A DNA stretch of 17,180 bases, taken from contig AQSL01000138.1 in the NCBI GenBank assembly GCA_000403035.1, positions 1-17,180 on the forward strand, given 5' to 3'. Positions 1 to 7,887 of the stretch are shown in pieces. Positions within the stretch are counted from its first letter, which is position 1. Each line of letters opens with the position of its first letter. Made by a program: the position numbers and the translations under genes. Below the pieces are notes generated by a model. The model did not search any database and had not been told where the DNA came from. It was given only the letters and a program-made list of their open reading frames with translations. The stretch is from Candidatus Latescibacter anaerobius SCGC AAA252-E07. GTDB lineage: Bacteria > Latescibacterota > Latescibacteria > Latescibacterales > Latescibacteraceae.

Positions 1-418
1 GGAGATGCTCTTTCGTCCCAACAACATTTCCACATATCTCGCAGAGAATAAGTTCCCTTTCTATTCTAACATCCATGCCGCTCCGGTCGAAATCGGCCAA
101 ATCATACTCTGTCGTATATGTAATACCATTTTCTGTGGTACAGTACAGGTTGCACTGCCCGCAGAAATTGCATATATCATATCGGAGCTTTAAAGTCCTA
201 ATTTTCTTTTCAAGATCGTCAATAATTTCTATCGAACGTGAAGGGCATACTTCGCTGCATGCGCCGCATCCAATACAAACATCTGTATCAAACTGCGGTT
301 TTCCTCGAAACGTTTCCGGGGGTACCGTGAGTTCTTTAGGGAATTTTGATGTATACGGTCCCTGAATAAACAGAACTTTGATTGCTTCCCATAACTCACG
401 AAGTTTTGGTTTACGCAT
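1..418 (-). CDS. NuoI/HycF-like 2x[4Fe-4S] ferredoxin subunit of the hydrogenase, 3' end outside window
   Basis: The reading frame opens at ATG 418-416 and is still open at base 1, giving 139 residues without a stop. It shows two ferredoxin cluster motifs: C48-x2-C51-x2-C54-x3-C58-P, and C83-x2-C86-x2-C89-x3-C93 with Thr instead of the usual Pro after the last Cys. A further pair, C126-x2-C129 in CEICG, resembles the zinc-ribbon or rubredoxin-like tail of some HycF-type proteins. A GGAG lies 9 bases before the ATG, and the gene begins 18 bases after the mrpG stop. In group 4 hydrogenases and complex I this subunit passes electrons to the NuoB-like small subunit at the membrane face. Here it lies at the far end of the operon, after the antiporter genes, as MbhN does in archaeal Mbh clusters. 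The family call is firm; the total length is unknown. Confidence 0.9.
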   Translation of the reverse strand, partial: MRKPKLRELWEAIKVLFIQGPYTSKFPKELTVPPETFRGKPQFDTDVCIGCGACSEVCPSRSIEIIDDLEKKIRTLKLRYDICNFCGQCNLYCTTENGITYTTEYDLADFDRSGMDVRIERELILCEICGNVVGTKEHL

Positions 419-436
419 ACTTTATGACTCCGTTTA

Positions 437-769
437 TTATTTTTTACCGTTAATCTCGGCGTACTTGTCAACCACACTGCCATCCCAGAGCTTAATACCG
501 GATTTATGGGCAGCCCTGGCAAGTGCGTGCGCTGCAACCGGTGAAGTAAAAAGGACAAACACTGCACAGAGAATCGCCCTTATACCGGCTGATCCAAATC
601 CCATGATAACAAAAAGACCTATAAGAATCATGCATGTTCCAAGGGTTACACATTTCGTCGCCGCCTGTAGGCGATTGTAAATATCGGGAAGCCGTACCAG
701 TCCGATACAACCGAAAAGATCAAAAAGCACCCCGATAATGATAAGAATTAATCCTATGGTTTCATTCAT
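437..769 (-). CDS. mrpG: Na+/H+ antiporter subunit MrpG
   Basis: This is a 110-residue membrane protein with three hydrophobic segments. It carries the MrpG/MnhG signature around GLVRLPDIYNRLQAATKC at residues 23-40. The frame extends upstream to 844, but that part lies inside mrpF and reads as hydrophilic shadow sequence. The ATG at 769-767 gives the normal N-terminus (MNETIGLILIIIGV) and normal family length. The gene overlaps the mrpF stop by 8 bases, and a GGGA lies about 7 bases before the ATG inside mrpF. MrpG is a small subunit of the multisubunit Na+/H+ antiporter; MbhC is its counterpart in Mbh hydrogenases. It stops at TAA. Confidence 0.93.
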   Translation of the reverse strand: MNETIGLILIIIGVLFDLFGCIGLVRLPDIYNRLQAATKCVTLGTCMILIGLFVIMGFGSAGIRAILCAVFVLFTSPVAAHALARAAHKSGIKLWDGSVVDKYAEINGKK

Positions 770-1043
770 CGAAGTCCCGTCCTTCCAGATATTTTGCCAG
801 GGCAATTGTACCGATAAAACTGAGAAGGGCCCATGTAATGCCAATGTTCATATAAAAACCTTTCCCTGTCGTCAATGTGAGGATTGCACAAAATCCAACC
901 ATCAACGTTCCAAGTATGTCAATGGCCACCGTACGATCAGGTGCAGTCGGTCCTTTTCCGATCCTGTAAAGACACAGAAATGCTGAAAAAAGGAGAACAA
1001 GCATTACAATTGACGGCCATGACCAATATACCTGACTTATCAT
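762..1043 (-). CDS. mrpF: Na+/H+ antiporter subunit MrpF
   Basis: This is a 93-residue protein with three predicted membrane helices. It has the family motif RIGKGPTAPDRTVAIDIL after the first helix, which identifies MrpF (MbhB in Mbh clusters). The ATG overlaps the mrpE stop by 4 bases (ATGA), so translation is probably coupled. The length is normal for the family. It stops at TGA. Confidence 0.94.
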   Translation of the reverse strand: MISQVYWSWPSIVMLVLLFSAFLCLYRIGKGPTAPDRTVAIDILGTLMVGFCAILTLTTGKGFYMNIGITWALLSFIGTIALAKYLEGRDFDE

Positions 1044-1528
1044 TCGAATACCCTCTTAAGGATTTTTTCAAATTTTTCTACAATTATCTTCGTCTGACGT
1101 TCAGGATCATCTGTCTGAACATTTATCCAGTGTATGTACATATCACTCCCGATTATATCAACCGTGAGCGTTCCCGGTGTCAGTGTAATGGAGTTTGCAA
1201 GGAATGTTAAGCCCAGATCGGTTTTCAAAGTTGTCGTTACCTTCACAATTCCCGGATGTATCGGAACATCCACATGAAGAACTCTGTATGCCACATCCAG
1301 ATTTGCGTTGACCATATGAAAAAGAAAAACGGGAATATAGTAGAGTGCCCAGAATATACGGCGCAGTGATAACAACTTAATTGCATTATCAAAAAATATA
1401 TGGCCGAGAAATGCGGTGCAGAGCATCGAGATAACGATTCCCGCTATCAAATTCTGTATATCAACAGACCAGGTTAAAAGCAGCCATACAGCAAGTAATA
1501 AAATGAAATATACCAATCTATTTGTCAT
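1040..1528 (-). CDS. mrpE: Na+/H+ antiporter subunit MrpE
   Basis: This is a 162-residue protein with N-terminal hydrophobic helices and a soluble C-terminal half. The MrpE hallmark ANSITLTPGTLTVDI appears near residues 111-125. I chose the ATG at 1528-1526 because it overlaps the mrpD stop by 4 bases (ATGA) and has GGAG 8 bases upstream. A GTG at 1537 in the same frame would add only three residues. MrpE (MbhA) is one of the small subunits that join the antiporter module to the rest of the complex. It stops at TGA. Confidence 0.93.
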   Translation of the reverse strand: MTNRLVYFILLLAVWLLLTWSVDIQNLIAGIVISMLCTAFLGHIFFDNAIKLLSLRRIFWALYYIPVFLFHMVNANLDVAYRVLHVDVPIHPGIVKVTTTLKTDLGLTFLANSITLTPGTLTVDIIGSDMYIHWINVQTDDPERQTKIIVEKFEKILKRVFE

Positions 1529-2424
1529 CGTATGCACTCCAAAACATTGGAAATGTAAGTTGCGTTATCAAATAAAATTTCATGCGCCGGTTCTACGAAT
1601 ACCTCTATAAACCAGGGACTTGCAACTCCGAAAGCAATGCAAAACACAGCCAGTATAACCATAACACCCCACATGGATCCGGGAACCTCGCGAATGTTTT
1701 TCAGTTTATCCGGAAGTGATCCGAACAGAGCCAATTTTTGAAGCTTCACAAAATAGACAAGAGTCATGAAACTTACCAATACGGTAACGCCTGCAAAAAG
1801 ATAGGCTATCGGTCCGATAGTATCGTATGCTTTCACAGCGGCAATGATAATGATAAGTTTACTGAAAAAGCCCCCGAACGGTGGAATACCCGAGATTGAC
1901 ATGGAAGCGATTGAACATGTTGCAGACGTTACCGGCATCTTTTTCCAGAGCCCGCCAAGCTTATGTAAATCCCTTGTCCCCGTGGCATATTCAACAGCAC
2001 CTGAACACAGGAAGAGAAGTGATTTGAAAAATGCATGATTGAGCAGGTGGAAAAGCCCCCCGAGAATACCTAACGGGGTGCCGAGTCCTATACCGAAAAT
2101 AATATACCCTATCTGGCTTATGCTGGAATACGCAAGAAGCCTTTTAAAATCACTCTGCCCTATGGCCAGAAGAGCTCCGCCGACCATTGAAAGCATTCCC
2201 AGTGAAATGAATATGGTTGAATATGCGGGTTCAAAACCGAATACATTGAAAAATAAACGTACCAGGCAATACACCCCGAGAGCCTTGATAAGCACCCCTG
2301 AAAGCATGGCGGAAATCGGTGCGGGTGCGGATGGATGCGCATCAGGAAGCCATGCATGAAACGGCATTAACGATGCTTTCAGGCCGAAGCCCATGATAAA
2401 CAGAGCGGAAATAAATTTAACCAT
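1525..2424 (-). CDS. mrpD: MrpD, C-terminal part (299 aa) downstream of an in-frame TAG
   Basis: This is the second half of an NuoN/M/L-family antiporter subunit. It starts at what should be transmembrane helix 7 and includes the FGLKASLMPFHAWLPDAHP segment, with the conserved helix-7 lysine and the proline-rich loop, followed by the HLLNHAFFKSLLFL segment of the later helices. It is in the same frame as the ORF at 3030-2452, separated only by TAG and nine sense codons, so the two are one gene split by a nonsense codon. Read through, the product is 502 codons including the TAG, the normal MrpD length. No convincing Shine-Dalgarno precedes the ATG at 2424, only a distant AGG, so efficient independent restart is not obvious. 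It ends TGA and overlaps mrpE. Confidence 0.88.
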   Translation of the reverse strand: MVKFISALFIMGFGLKASLMPFHAWLPDAHPSAPAPISAMLSGVLIKALGVYCLVRLFFNVFGFEPAYSTIFISLGMLSMVGGALLAIGQSDFKRLLAYSSISQIGYIIFGIGLGTPLGILGGLFHLLNHAFFKSLLFLCSGAVEYATGTRDLHKLGGLWKKMPVTSATCSIASMSISGIPPFGGFFSKLIIIIAAVKAYDTIGPIAYLFAGVTVLVSFMTLVYFVKLQKLALFGSLPDKLKNIREVPGSMWGVMVILAVFCIAFGVASPWFIEVFVEPAHEILFDNATYISNVLECIR

Positions 2425-2451
2425 AAGCCCGGATTGACCTGTTTTTAAAAC

Positions 2452-3030
2452 CTAGGCAATATCTGCAAGGTTCAAGGTTCCGGTTATGCTGTATAAAAGC
2501 GCAATTCCGAAAAGGATAAAACCAGATGCAACATTACCGAGAACAAGATATTTGAATGATGCTTCCAGTTCTTCATGTTCAATTCCAAATGCAACGAGTG
2601 AATAAGAGGATATTGCGGCGATCTCAAGAAACACGAACATATTGAACATATCACCGGTAGCCACAACACCGTTCATTCCCGCCAGCATCATCATGAAAAG
2701 ACAATAGTACTTGACTTTGGAGGTATAACGCTCCATGTAGGCGATTGAATACACAATGACAAGAAATGCTATAGTATTGATAATGATTTGAAAGAATCCG
2801 GCAAAAGGATCCCCGACAAGGTTAATTCCAAACGGTGGTTTCCATCCACCCATCGTATACACTACGGTATCGGCTCCTATCCTTCCAAAAGACAGCAGAA
2901 CCAGAAGTCCGGTTGTCAGAACAGCGATAAGGTCCGCTAACCATTTCCTGATGTATCCGGCAATAGGTATTAGAAATGCGGCACCTAACGGTAAGGCAAT
3001 AAACAACGGGAGGAGGTAGCCTGAATTCAT
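2452..3030 (-). CDS. mrpD: MrpD, N-terminal part (192 aa), ends at an in-frame TAG
   Basis: This is the first half of MrpD (MbhH), with about six membrane helices. It carries the helix-5 glutamate essential in this antiporter family (E136 in MFVFLEIAAISSYSL). The sequence runs well into the loop after helix 6 (GTLNLADIA) and then meets TAG at 2454-2452. Family-like sequence resumes at once in the same frame, so no frameshift is involved. The ATG at 3030 overlaps the mrpC stop by 4 bases and sits in a good context (GGAGAATGTCG is further upstream; GAGG is near the start). If the stop is real and not suppressed, the product lacks helices 7-14, including the helix-7 lysine, and would be non-functional unless the two parts associate. 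Confidence 0.88.
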   Translation of the reverse strand: MNSGYLLPLFIALPLGAAFLIPIAGYIRKWLADLIAVLTTGLLVLLSFGRIGADTVVYTMGGWKPPFGINLVGDPFAGFFQIIINTIAFLVIVYSIAYMERYTSKVKYYCLFMMMLAGMNGVVATGDMFNMFVFLEIAAISSYSLVAFGIEHEELEASFKYLVLGNVASGFILFGIALLYSITGTLNLADIA

Positions 3031-3377
3031 CCTCTTAACCTCCTTATCTGGAGAATGTCGAACGTCCCATATTTCTCATACAACCTGATACAAAGCGAAA
3101 TTATCAGAGCCGCAGTACCAAGTCCGATAACAATCGAGGTGACAATCAGAGCCTGGGGCAATGGATCAACAAAAGCCGATGTTTGTTGAGCGATATTATC
3201 TGTTGTTGTAATAATCGGTGCAGTCCCTTCACTTCGATAGCCCACAAGAATCAACATAAGGTTCACCGCATATTCGATAATGAAGAGACCGATAACAATT
3301 TTTACCAGGTTCTTTTTTGCTATAACAGCATATACGCCGAGAAGTAACAGTATTGTACTTAGAATGTAAGGAAACAT
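3027..3377 (-). CDS. mrpC: Na+/H+ antiporter subunit MrpC (NuoK-like)
   Basis: This is a 116-residue protein with three membrane helices, related to NuoK. The glutamate in the second helix (GLFIIEYAVNLMLI) and the MrpC-specific VDPLPQALIVTSIVIG segment are both present. A strong AAGGAG lies 7 bases before the ATG. It follows mrpB after 12 bases and overlaps mrpD by 4. In the antiporter module it forms part of the lateral ion path between the NuoL- and NuoN-like subunits. It ends TGA. Confidence 0.94.
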   Translation of the reverse strand: MFPYILSTILLLLGVYAVIAKKNLVKIVIGLFIIEYAVNLMLILVGYRSEGTAPIITTTDNIAQQTSAFVDPLPQALIVTSIVIGLGTAALIISLCIRLYEKYGTFDILQIRRLRG

Positions 3378-3389
3378 ATATGCTCCTTT

Positions 3390-3821
3390 TTATTTTTCAT
3401 TCTCCATACGGAAAATTGAAAGAGCGATAAAAACAGCCAGAAGACTGGCAGAAACCTTGATCCCGATAGCAATATTACTCCACATCAAAGTACCGCCTGA
3501 AATGAGCATGAGCGGAGTACCCTTAATCAGAAAATTGTAAAAGAAAAACCCTCCGCTAAATCCAAGAATGGCAATCACCAGAAAACCCAGTGCACCAAGA
3601 CAATCCCACACCGTAAGTGCTTTTTCACCGACAATATTCAGGGCGGTTTCTTTTCCAAAGGATAACACCAGCAGTATAAATCCGCACGCCAGCATGACTC
3701 CGCCGGCAAAGCCGCCGCCCGGGGTTATATGTCCGTAAAGTATGATACTTGCGCTGAACACAATAATAAATCCAAAAATCAGACGAGTGATAGTTTTAAC
3801 TATCAGTGTCATCCCCTTCAT
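3390..3821 (-). CDS. mrpB: Na+/H+ antiporter subunit MrpB
   Basis: This is a 143-residue protein with four hydrophobic helices. The MrpB/MnhB signature HITPGGGFAGGVMLA sits near residues 31-45. The start at 3821 overlaps the preceding gene by 26 bases. A second ATG at 3812 is possible, but the AAGGGG before it touches the codon, so I keep the first; the difference is three residues. MbhF is the archaeal counterpart. It ends TAA. Confidence 0.93.
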   Translation of the reverse strand: MKGMTLIVKTITRLIFGFIIVFSASIILYGHITPGGGFAGGVMLACGFILLVLSFGKETALNIVGEKALTVWDCLGALGFLVIAILGFSGGFFFYNFLIKGTPLMLISGGTLMWSNIAIGIKVSASLLAVFIALSIFRMENEK

Positions 3822-4347
3822 TTCTGATTCTGCCTTTCTTTCTTAAAATTACGAGCGCTCCGATAATCGAGGCAAAAATAACAGTAGCCTCTCCAAGCGT
3901 ATCATATGCTCTGAAATCCAGAAGAATTGCCGTGACAATATTGGCTGCATTTGAAAGTCTAAATCCATTGTTAATATAATCCTGAGAAACCCTGAGAACC
4001 GGATTGCCGAATTCCGGCATTTCCTTGTATACTATGGCAGCAAAAACAATGAATATTCCGCAGAAAAGTAATCCGATCGAAGTAGCAAAAACCTCTCCAT
4101 AACGGTACCGATGGGCAATGGTAACATCCTCACGGAAAATAACGAGCCGCAGCAGCATAATAAGAGCTATTACTTCCACGGCTACCTGTACGATAGCAAG
4201 ATCAGGCGCGCCGAGGATAAGAAAAATGATTGAGAGCGCCAGACCCATTGCTCCAATCGATATAACACTGGAGAGAAGATCTTTTGTCTCAATGGCTATT
4301 ATGGCGCCAATAATCATAAATGTCAGAAGTCCATATAACAGGATCAT
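3796..4347 (-). CDS. MbhD-MbhE fusion, equivalent to the C-terminal part of MrpA
   Basis: This is a 183-residue membrane protein in two parts. Residues 1-75 carry the MbhD/MrpA signature GAPDLAIVQVAVEVIALI, including the conserved E58. Residues 120-170 carry the MbhE signature around AILLDFRAYDTLGEATVIF. In many bacteria these two pieces are fused to the end of MrpA, and in archaeal Mbh they are separate genes. Here they are fused to each other but not to the NuoL-like gene upstream. The ATG is in the same frame as that gene's TAG stop (4356-4354), only two sense codons later. A GAGG overlapping that stop provides a ribosome site, so separate translation is plausible. It ends TAA. Confidence 0.9.
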   Translation of the reverse strand: MILLYGLLTFMIIGAIIAIETKDLLSSVISIGAMGLALSIIFLILGAPDLAIVQVAVEVIALIMLLRLVIFREDVTIAHRYRYGEVFATSIGLLFCGIFIVFAAIVYKEMPEFGNPVLRVSQDYINNGFRLSNAANIVTAILLDFRAYDTLGEATVIFASIIGALVILRKKGRIRNEGDDTDS

Positions 4348-4353
4348 TGTATG

Positions 4354-6192
4354 CTACCTCACAAGAAAAAATATCACAAATCCGAGACCAATCAACACAA
4401 AGGCCACATATGTGGATACAATACCATTATGGATTGCCCGGAAAACCTCAACCAGTTTAGAACCATACCTCCCGCCGAGAACATAAAGATCGTACACACC
4501 AAGTTCCGCATCTTTATAGAGCACTTTCAACGGACTAATTTCCCGAATTGTCTCGTAAAATCCGGTTCCGGGAAACCGAATAGTCTCGCTTTCAAATTTC
4601 TCGCCGCCGACAAAGATTGAGGTTGTACGTGGCTTTACGGTTGTGCTGAACATGTACACAATGAGTCCGACAACAAGAGAGAGAAGTATCAGCAGAGTTG
4701 CCAGCGTCGGACTCCATATCCCATGGGTCAGTGCAATCATATTGGGAATATCACCAAAATCCATACCAACTGCAGGACCTATGAGATATCTCAGAGGAAA
4801 CTGTGCAAACACACCAAAAAGTACACAGAAAGCCGCAAGCACTATCATCGGGATACTCATGGCCCATCCGGCCGATGTAACATTTTTCATACTTTCGGGT
4901 TTTTTCCCGAGAAAGACCGAATGAATAACCTTTATAAACGAAGCGAGTGTCAGAGCGCTTCCGAACATTGCGGCGAGGAGGAATATCGGTTGTCCGATCT
5001 CGATGGTACCCTGATATACCAGCCATTTTGAAACAAATCCGTTGAAAGGCGGCACACCGGAAATGGAAAACGCTGCGATAACCATTGTTATAAATGTAAC
5101 CGGCATCACTTTAGCCAGTCCGCCGAGTTCCTCAAGCTCCGGAGTTCCGGACCTCTTTTCTACCGCACCGGCACCAAGGAATAAACAACATTTGTAGATT
5201 GCGTGATTCAACATGTGGAAAAGTCCGCCGACAATTCCGACAGGAACCCCGGTCCCGATACCCATCACCATATAACCCACCTGGCTGACAGCATGGAATG
5301 CAAGCAGCTTCTTAAGATTATGCTGTACAAGCGCCATCATAACCGCTAAAATAATCGTCACACCGCCGATTATGAGAAGGAGCATCTTAAGCGGTGTATT
5401 GAGCACAAACATGTTAAGCGATATCCGGGCCAACAGGTAAATACCGAGGAGCTTGTCAAGGCTTGCCGGCATATACGCCATGACACTCGCCGGGGCGCTT
5501 TCCGCAGATTTCGGTATCCAGGAGTGACCGGGAATTGCCCCCGCCTTTACCAATGCTCCTATGAGAAGAAGTATATATATCAATGTATGAAGGGTGTTCG
5601 AAATGTAAAATGAGTTAATCTCGCTCATCCGGAGAGTTCCGAAAGTGTGCCACAAAAGCACAATTCCCAACAGCATCGCACAGTCGGAAAAACCGGTTAT
5701 AATGAACGTTTTGCCGGCTGCTTCATTCGAATCTTTACCTCCCATGGTAATCATAAGGAATAGCAGCATGGTGGTAACTTCCCACCCGATAAGGAGAATT
5801 ATCAGGTTATCCGCAAGAAGAGCTAAAGATGCACCCGCTAAAATCCACAGAAGATAAGCGTAGTATTCTTTCTGCCGTTCATGTCCTTTCATAAACCCTA
5901 TGGAATAAATAACGAGGAGAACGGCAAAGAGTGCAGTTGCAAAAAGAATGAATCCGCTAAGACTGTCCACCCTGAAAGCAAAAGAGAAATTGAACTTTTC
6001 AATGGTAAACCAGGTCCATGACGAAGTAAGCTCATGCCGTGCAAAGAAAAGCAAACCTGCATAGTATGCTGCAATAACCGATCCTGCAAGAGCTATTACT
6101 TCCTTCACTCCCTTTAAACCCCTGGGAATCAGCAATACTACAGCGCCTGCAATGAGCGGAATTACTATTGGAGGATAGAAGGAAATATCCAT
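4354..6192 (-). CDS. NuoL/MrpA-N/HyfB-like proton or sodium translocating subunit
   Basis: This 612-residue polytopic membrane protein has about 14-16 helices. It contains the helix-5 glutamate E138 in IGWEVTTMLLF and the helix-7 lysine K216 in ALVKAGAIPGHSWIP, then a second HMLNHAIYKCCLFL block typical of the NuoL/M/N family. An amphipathic stretch (about residues 530-585) and a final helix follow, giving a C-terminal end more like HyfB/NuoL than a bare 14-helix protein. It starts one base after the stop of the large hydrogenase subunit. The length fits the NuoL-like part of MrpA. It ends in TAG. It is expected to move Na+ or H+ using energy from the hydrogenase arm; which ion cannot be read from the sequence. 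Confidence 0.92.
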   Translation of the reverse strand: MDISFYPPIVIPLIAGAVVLLIPRGLKGVKEVIALAGSVIAAYYAGLLFFARHELTSSWTWFTIEKFNFSFAFRVDSLSGFILFATALFAVLLVIYSIGFMKGHERQKEYYAYLLWILAGASLALLADNLIILLIGWEVTTMLLFLMITMGGKDSNEAAGKTFIITGFSDCAMLLGIVLLWHTFGTLRMSEINSFYISNTLHTLIYILLLIGALVKAGAIPGHSWIPKSAESAPASVMAYMPASLDKLLGIYLLARISLNMFVLNTPLKMLLLIIGGVTIILAVMMALVQHNLKKLLAFHAVSQVGYMVMGIGTGVPVGIVGGLFHMLNHAIYKCCLFLGAGAVEKRSGTPELEELGGLAKVMPVTFITMVIAAFSISGVPPFNGFVSKWLVYQGTIEIGQPIFLLAAMFGSALTLASFIKVIHSVFLGKKPESMKNVTSAGWAMSIPMIVLAAFCVLFGVFAQFPLRYLIGPAVGMDFGDIPNMIALTHGIWSPTLATLLILLSLVVGLIVYMFSTTVKPRTTSIFVGGEKFESETIRFPGTGFYETIREISPLKVLYKDAELGVYDLYVLGGRYGSKLVEVFRAIHNGIVSTYVAFVLIGLGFVIFFLVR

Positions 6193-6193
6193 G

Positions 6194-7429
6194 TTATGCC
6201 ATCTCTTTCATCATGAGTTTCTGAATTGCCTTCTCGACGGGTGTAATAGCCCCATAATCCTTTTTCAGCTGCTCGGTCACCTTACGGGAGCTTTCGGTTA
6301 ATTCTTTTCCTGTCATGATTACCCTGGAATCGTTCCTTTCGAGTACCGCCATTCTTTCCGTACAGCAATAACAGGGATCAACTGCAGCTGTTATTAAAGC
6401 CACATCGGCGATCTTATAGCCAATACAGGTGGCCTTAAACGATGGAATGTTCACATAGCTCGGAGCGCGGACTTTGTGCCGAACAGGAAAGTTACCACCG
6501 TTCCCGCGAACATAGTGATATACCTCGCCCCTCGGCGCTTCTGCATGACCGATACCCTCGCCGGCGGGAATCGATTTTATATGTGCATCGATAGGTCCTT
6601 CAGGCATCTTATCCATACACTGCTTTATGATTTTTGCCGACTCAATGATTTCAAGGAGACGCACCGCCGCCTTGGCAAATACATCGCAGGTATCCCATGT
6701 GATGACCTTCCAGTCTATACGGTCGTATGCCGCATAAGGATCATCAGTTCTTATATCATCCGGAATATCCGAAGCTCGTACGGTAGGTCCGACAGTCGCA
6801 TACGCTATTGCATCTTCTTTGGTAAGGATGCCAATTCCTTTGGTGCGTGCGTGTAAGACAGGATCATCCATCACAGCTCCTACAAGCATTTCCGTTGAAG
6901 CAATAACTTTATCCATTTCCTTGTGAACCCAGGGGAAATCCTCGCTCTTGAGATCACGGCGCACTCCACCGGGCTTCATCATTGCATAATGGTTACGGTT
7001 GCCCGTTAGTTTTTCACAGATGTCCAGCACCGGTTCACGATACTTCCATGCCCACATGAAAACGGTGTCGTACCCGATGAAATGTCCCGCCAGACCAACC
7101 CACAAGAGATGACTGTGAATCCGTTCGAGCTCGCAAATGATTGTTCTGATATATTCTGCACGTTCCGGTACTTTAAAACCACCGAGATCTTCGACTGCAT
7201 TTACATAAGCTATGGGATGGGAAGTGGAGCATATTCCGCAGATTCGTTCCACAACGAAGGGAACCTGATCCCATGTCTTTTGCGTACACAGTTGTTCTAT
7301 CCCACGGTGCATATACCCGATACGCATATCCACATCCACAACAGTTTCACCCTCGACATAGAGTTTGTAAAACTCTGCCTCTTCAAGCAGCGGATGGAAA
7401 GGACCGAGCGGTATTATGGTTTTTTTCAT
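6194..7429 (-). CDS. group 4 [NiFe] hydrogenase large subunit (NuoD/HycE-C/MbhL-like)
   Basis: This 411-residue subunit would carry the [NiFe] active site. Both nickel-ligand pairs are intact: RICGIC-xxx-H gives C64 and C67, and DPCYCCTER gives C353 and C356 (C355 is an extra cysteine). This distinguishes it from NuoD and from Mbx/Mbs subunits, which have lost some of these cysteines. After R359 comes a 51-residue tail starting with Met. In E. coli HycE the tail is cut after an Arg in the equivalent place by HycI, so a similar maturation protease is expected, though none lies in the window. There is no fused NuoC domain; that is a separate gene just upstream with an ATGA-type overlap. Its role is reversible H2/H+ turnover at the cytoplasmic side of the membrane arm. 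It ends TAA. Confidence 0.95.
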   Translation of the reverse strand: MKKTIIPLGPFHPLLEEAEFYKLYVEGETVVDVDMRIGYMHRGIEQLCTQKTWDQVPFVVERICGICSTSHPIAYVNAVEDLGGFKVPERAEYIRTIICELERIHSHLLWVGLAGHFIGYDTVFMWAWKYREPVLDICEKLTGNRNHYAMMKPGGVRRDLKSEDFPWVHKEMDKVIASTEMLVGAVMDDPVLHARTKGIGILTKEDAIAYATVGPTVRASDIPDDIRTDDPYAAYDRIDWKVITWDTCDVFAKAAVRLLEIIESAKIIKQCMDKMPEGPIDAHIKSIPAGEGIGHAEAPRGEVYHYVRGNGGNFPVRHKVRAPSYVNIPSFKATCIGYKIADVALITAAVDPCYCCTERMAVLERNDSRVIMTGKELTESSRKVTEQLKKDYGAITPVEKAIQKLMMKEMA

Positions 7430-7875
7430 TTTTTATGCTCCTTGAAATCACGGCGTAAAGGATACACATCCTCGGGCCAGTCATCTGCCATAATGAGTCT
7501 TCTTGGATCCGGATGATTTTCGAAAACCACACCCAGAATGTCATAGAGTTCACGCTCAATCCATATAGCAGCAGGTAAAAATGTTCCGATCGATTCAATT
7601 TCCGGCGATGGTTTGCTTACCTTTGTTCTTACCGTAATCAACTGGTATTCCTTGGGATACATGAAATGGTACAATATCTCGATACCGCTTCGGGTATCAA
7701 TGCCCGATGCCGTACAAAGCCGACCTTCTAAATCTTCATACATGTAACGGCAAATCACCGGAATATCCTTTTTATCAACCGTGATATATACCCTTCGATC
7801 ATTTTTCTCGAAAATATCTAAGAGAATACTGCCATGCTTTTCCTTTATCGCTGAAAGGGCTTTTTTATCATTCAT
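7426..7875 (-). CDS. NuoC/MbhK-like hydrogenase subunit
   Basis: This 149-residue soluble protein has the NuoC (30-kDa complex I subunit) signature at its C-terminal end: ERELYDILGVVFENHPDPRR (residues 107-126), then DDWPEDVYPLRRDF. It helps join the small and large subunits and has no cofactor of its own. The start is marked by AGGAG 10 bases upstream, which overlaps the TAG stop of the NuoB-like gene. It overlaps the large subunit start by 4 bases. It ends TGA. Confidence 0.94.
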   Translation of the reverse strand: MNDKKALSAIKEKHGSILLDIFEKNDRRVYITVDKKDIPVICRYMYEDLEGRLCTASGIDTRSGIEILYHFMYPKEYQLITVRTKVSKPSPEIESIGTFLPAAIWIERELYDILGVVFENHPDPRRLIMADDWPEDVYPLRRDFKEHKK

Positions 7876-7887
7876 ACTACAACGCTC

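Noticed and set aside
75..680. Plus-strand ORFs over the left end, for example 75-365 and 378-680
   Set aside because: They are antisense to the NuoI-like and mrpG genes, lack family motifs and have no ribosome sites. The same applies to all other plus-strand ORFs.
770..844. Longer mrpG start at 844
   Set aside because: The added 25 residues lie inside mrpF and look like shadow sequence; the ATG at 769 gives the standard MrpG N-terminus.
2452..2454. TAG in mrpD as a pyrrolysine or reassigned codon
   Set aside because: Four genes in this window (NuoL-, NuoB-, NuoH- and HycB-like) end normally at TAG, and MrpD has no known need for pyrrolysine. It is kept only as a low-probability alternative in the finding.
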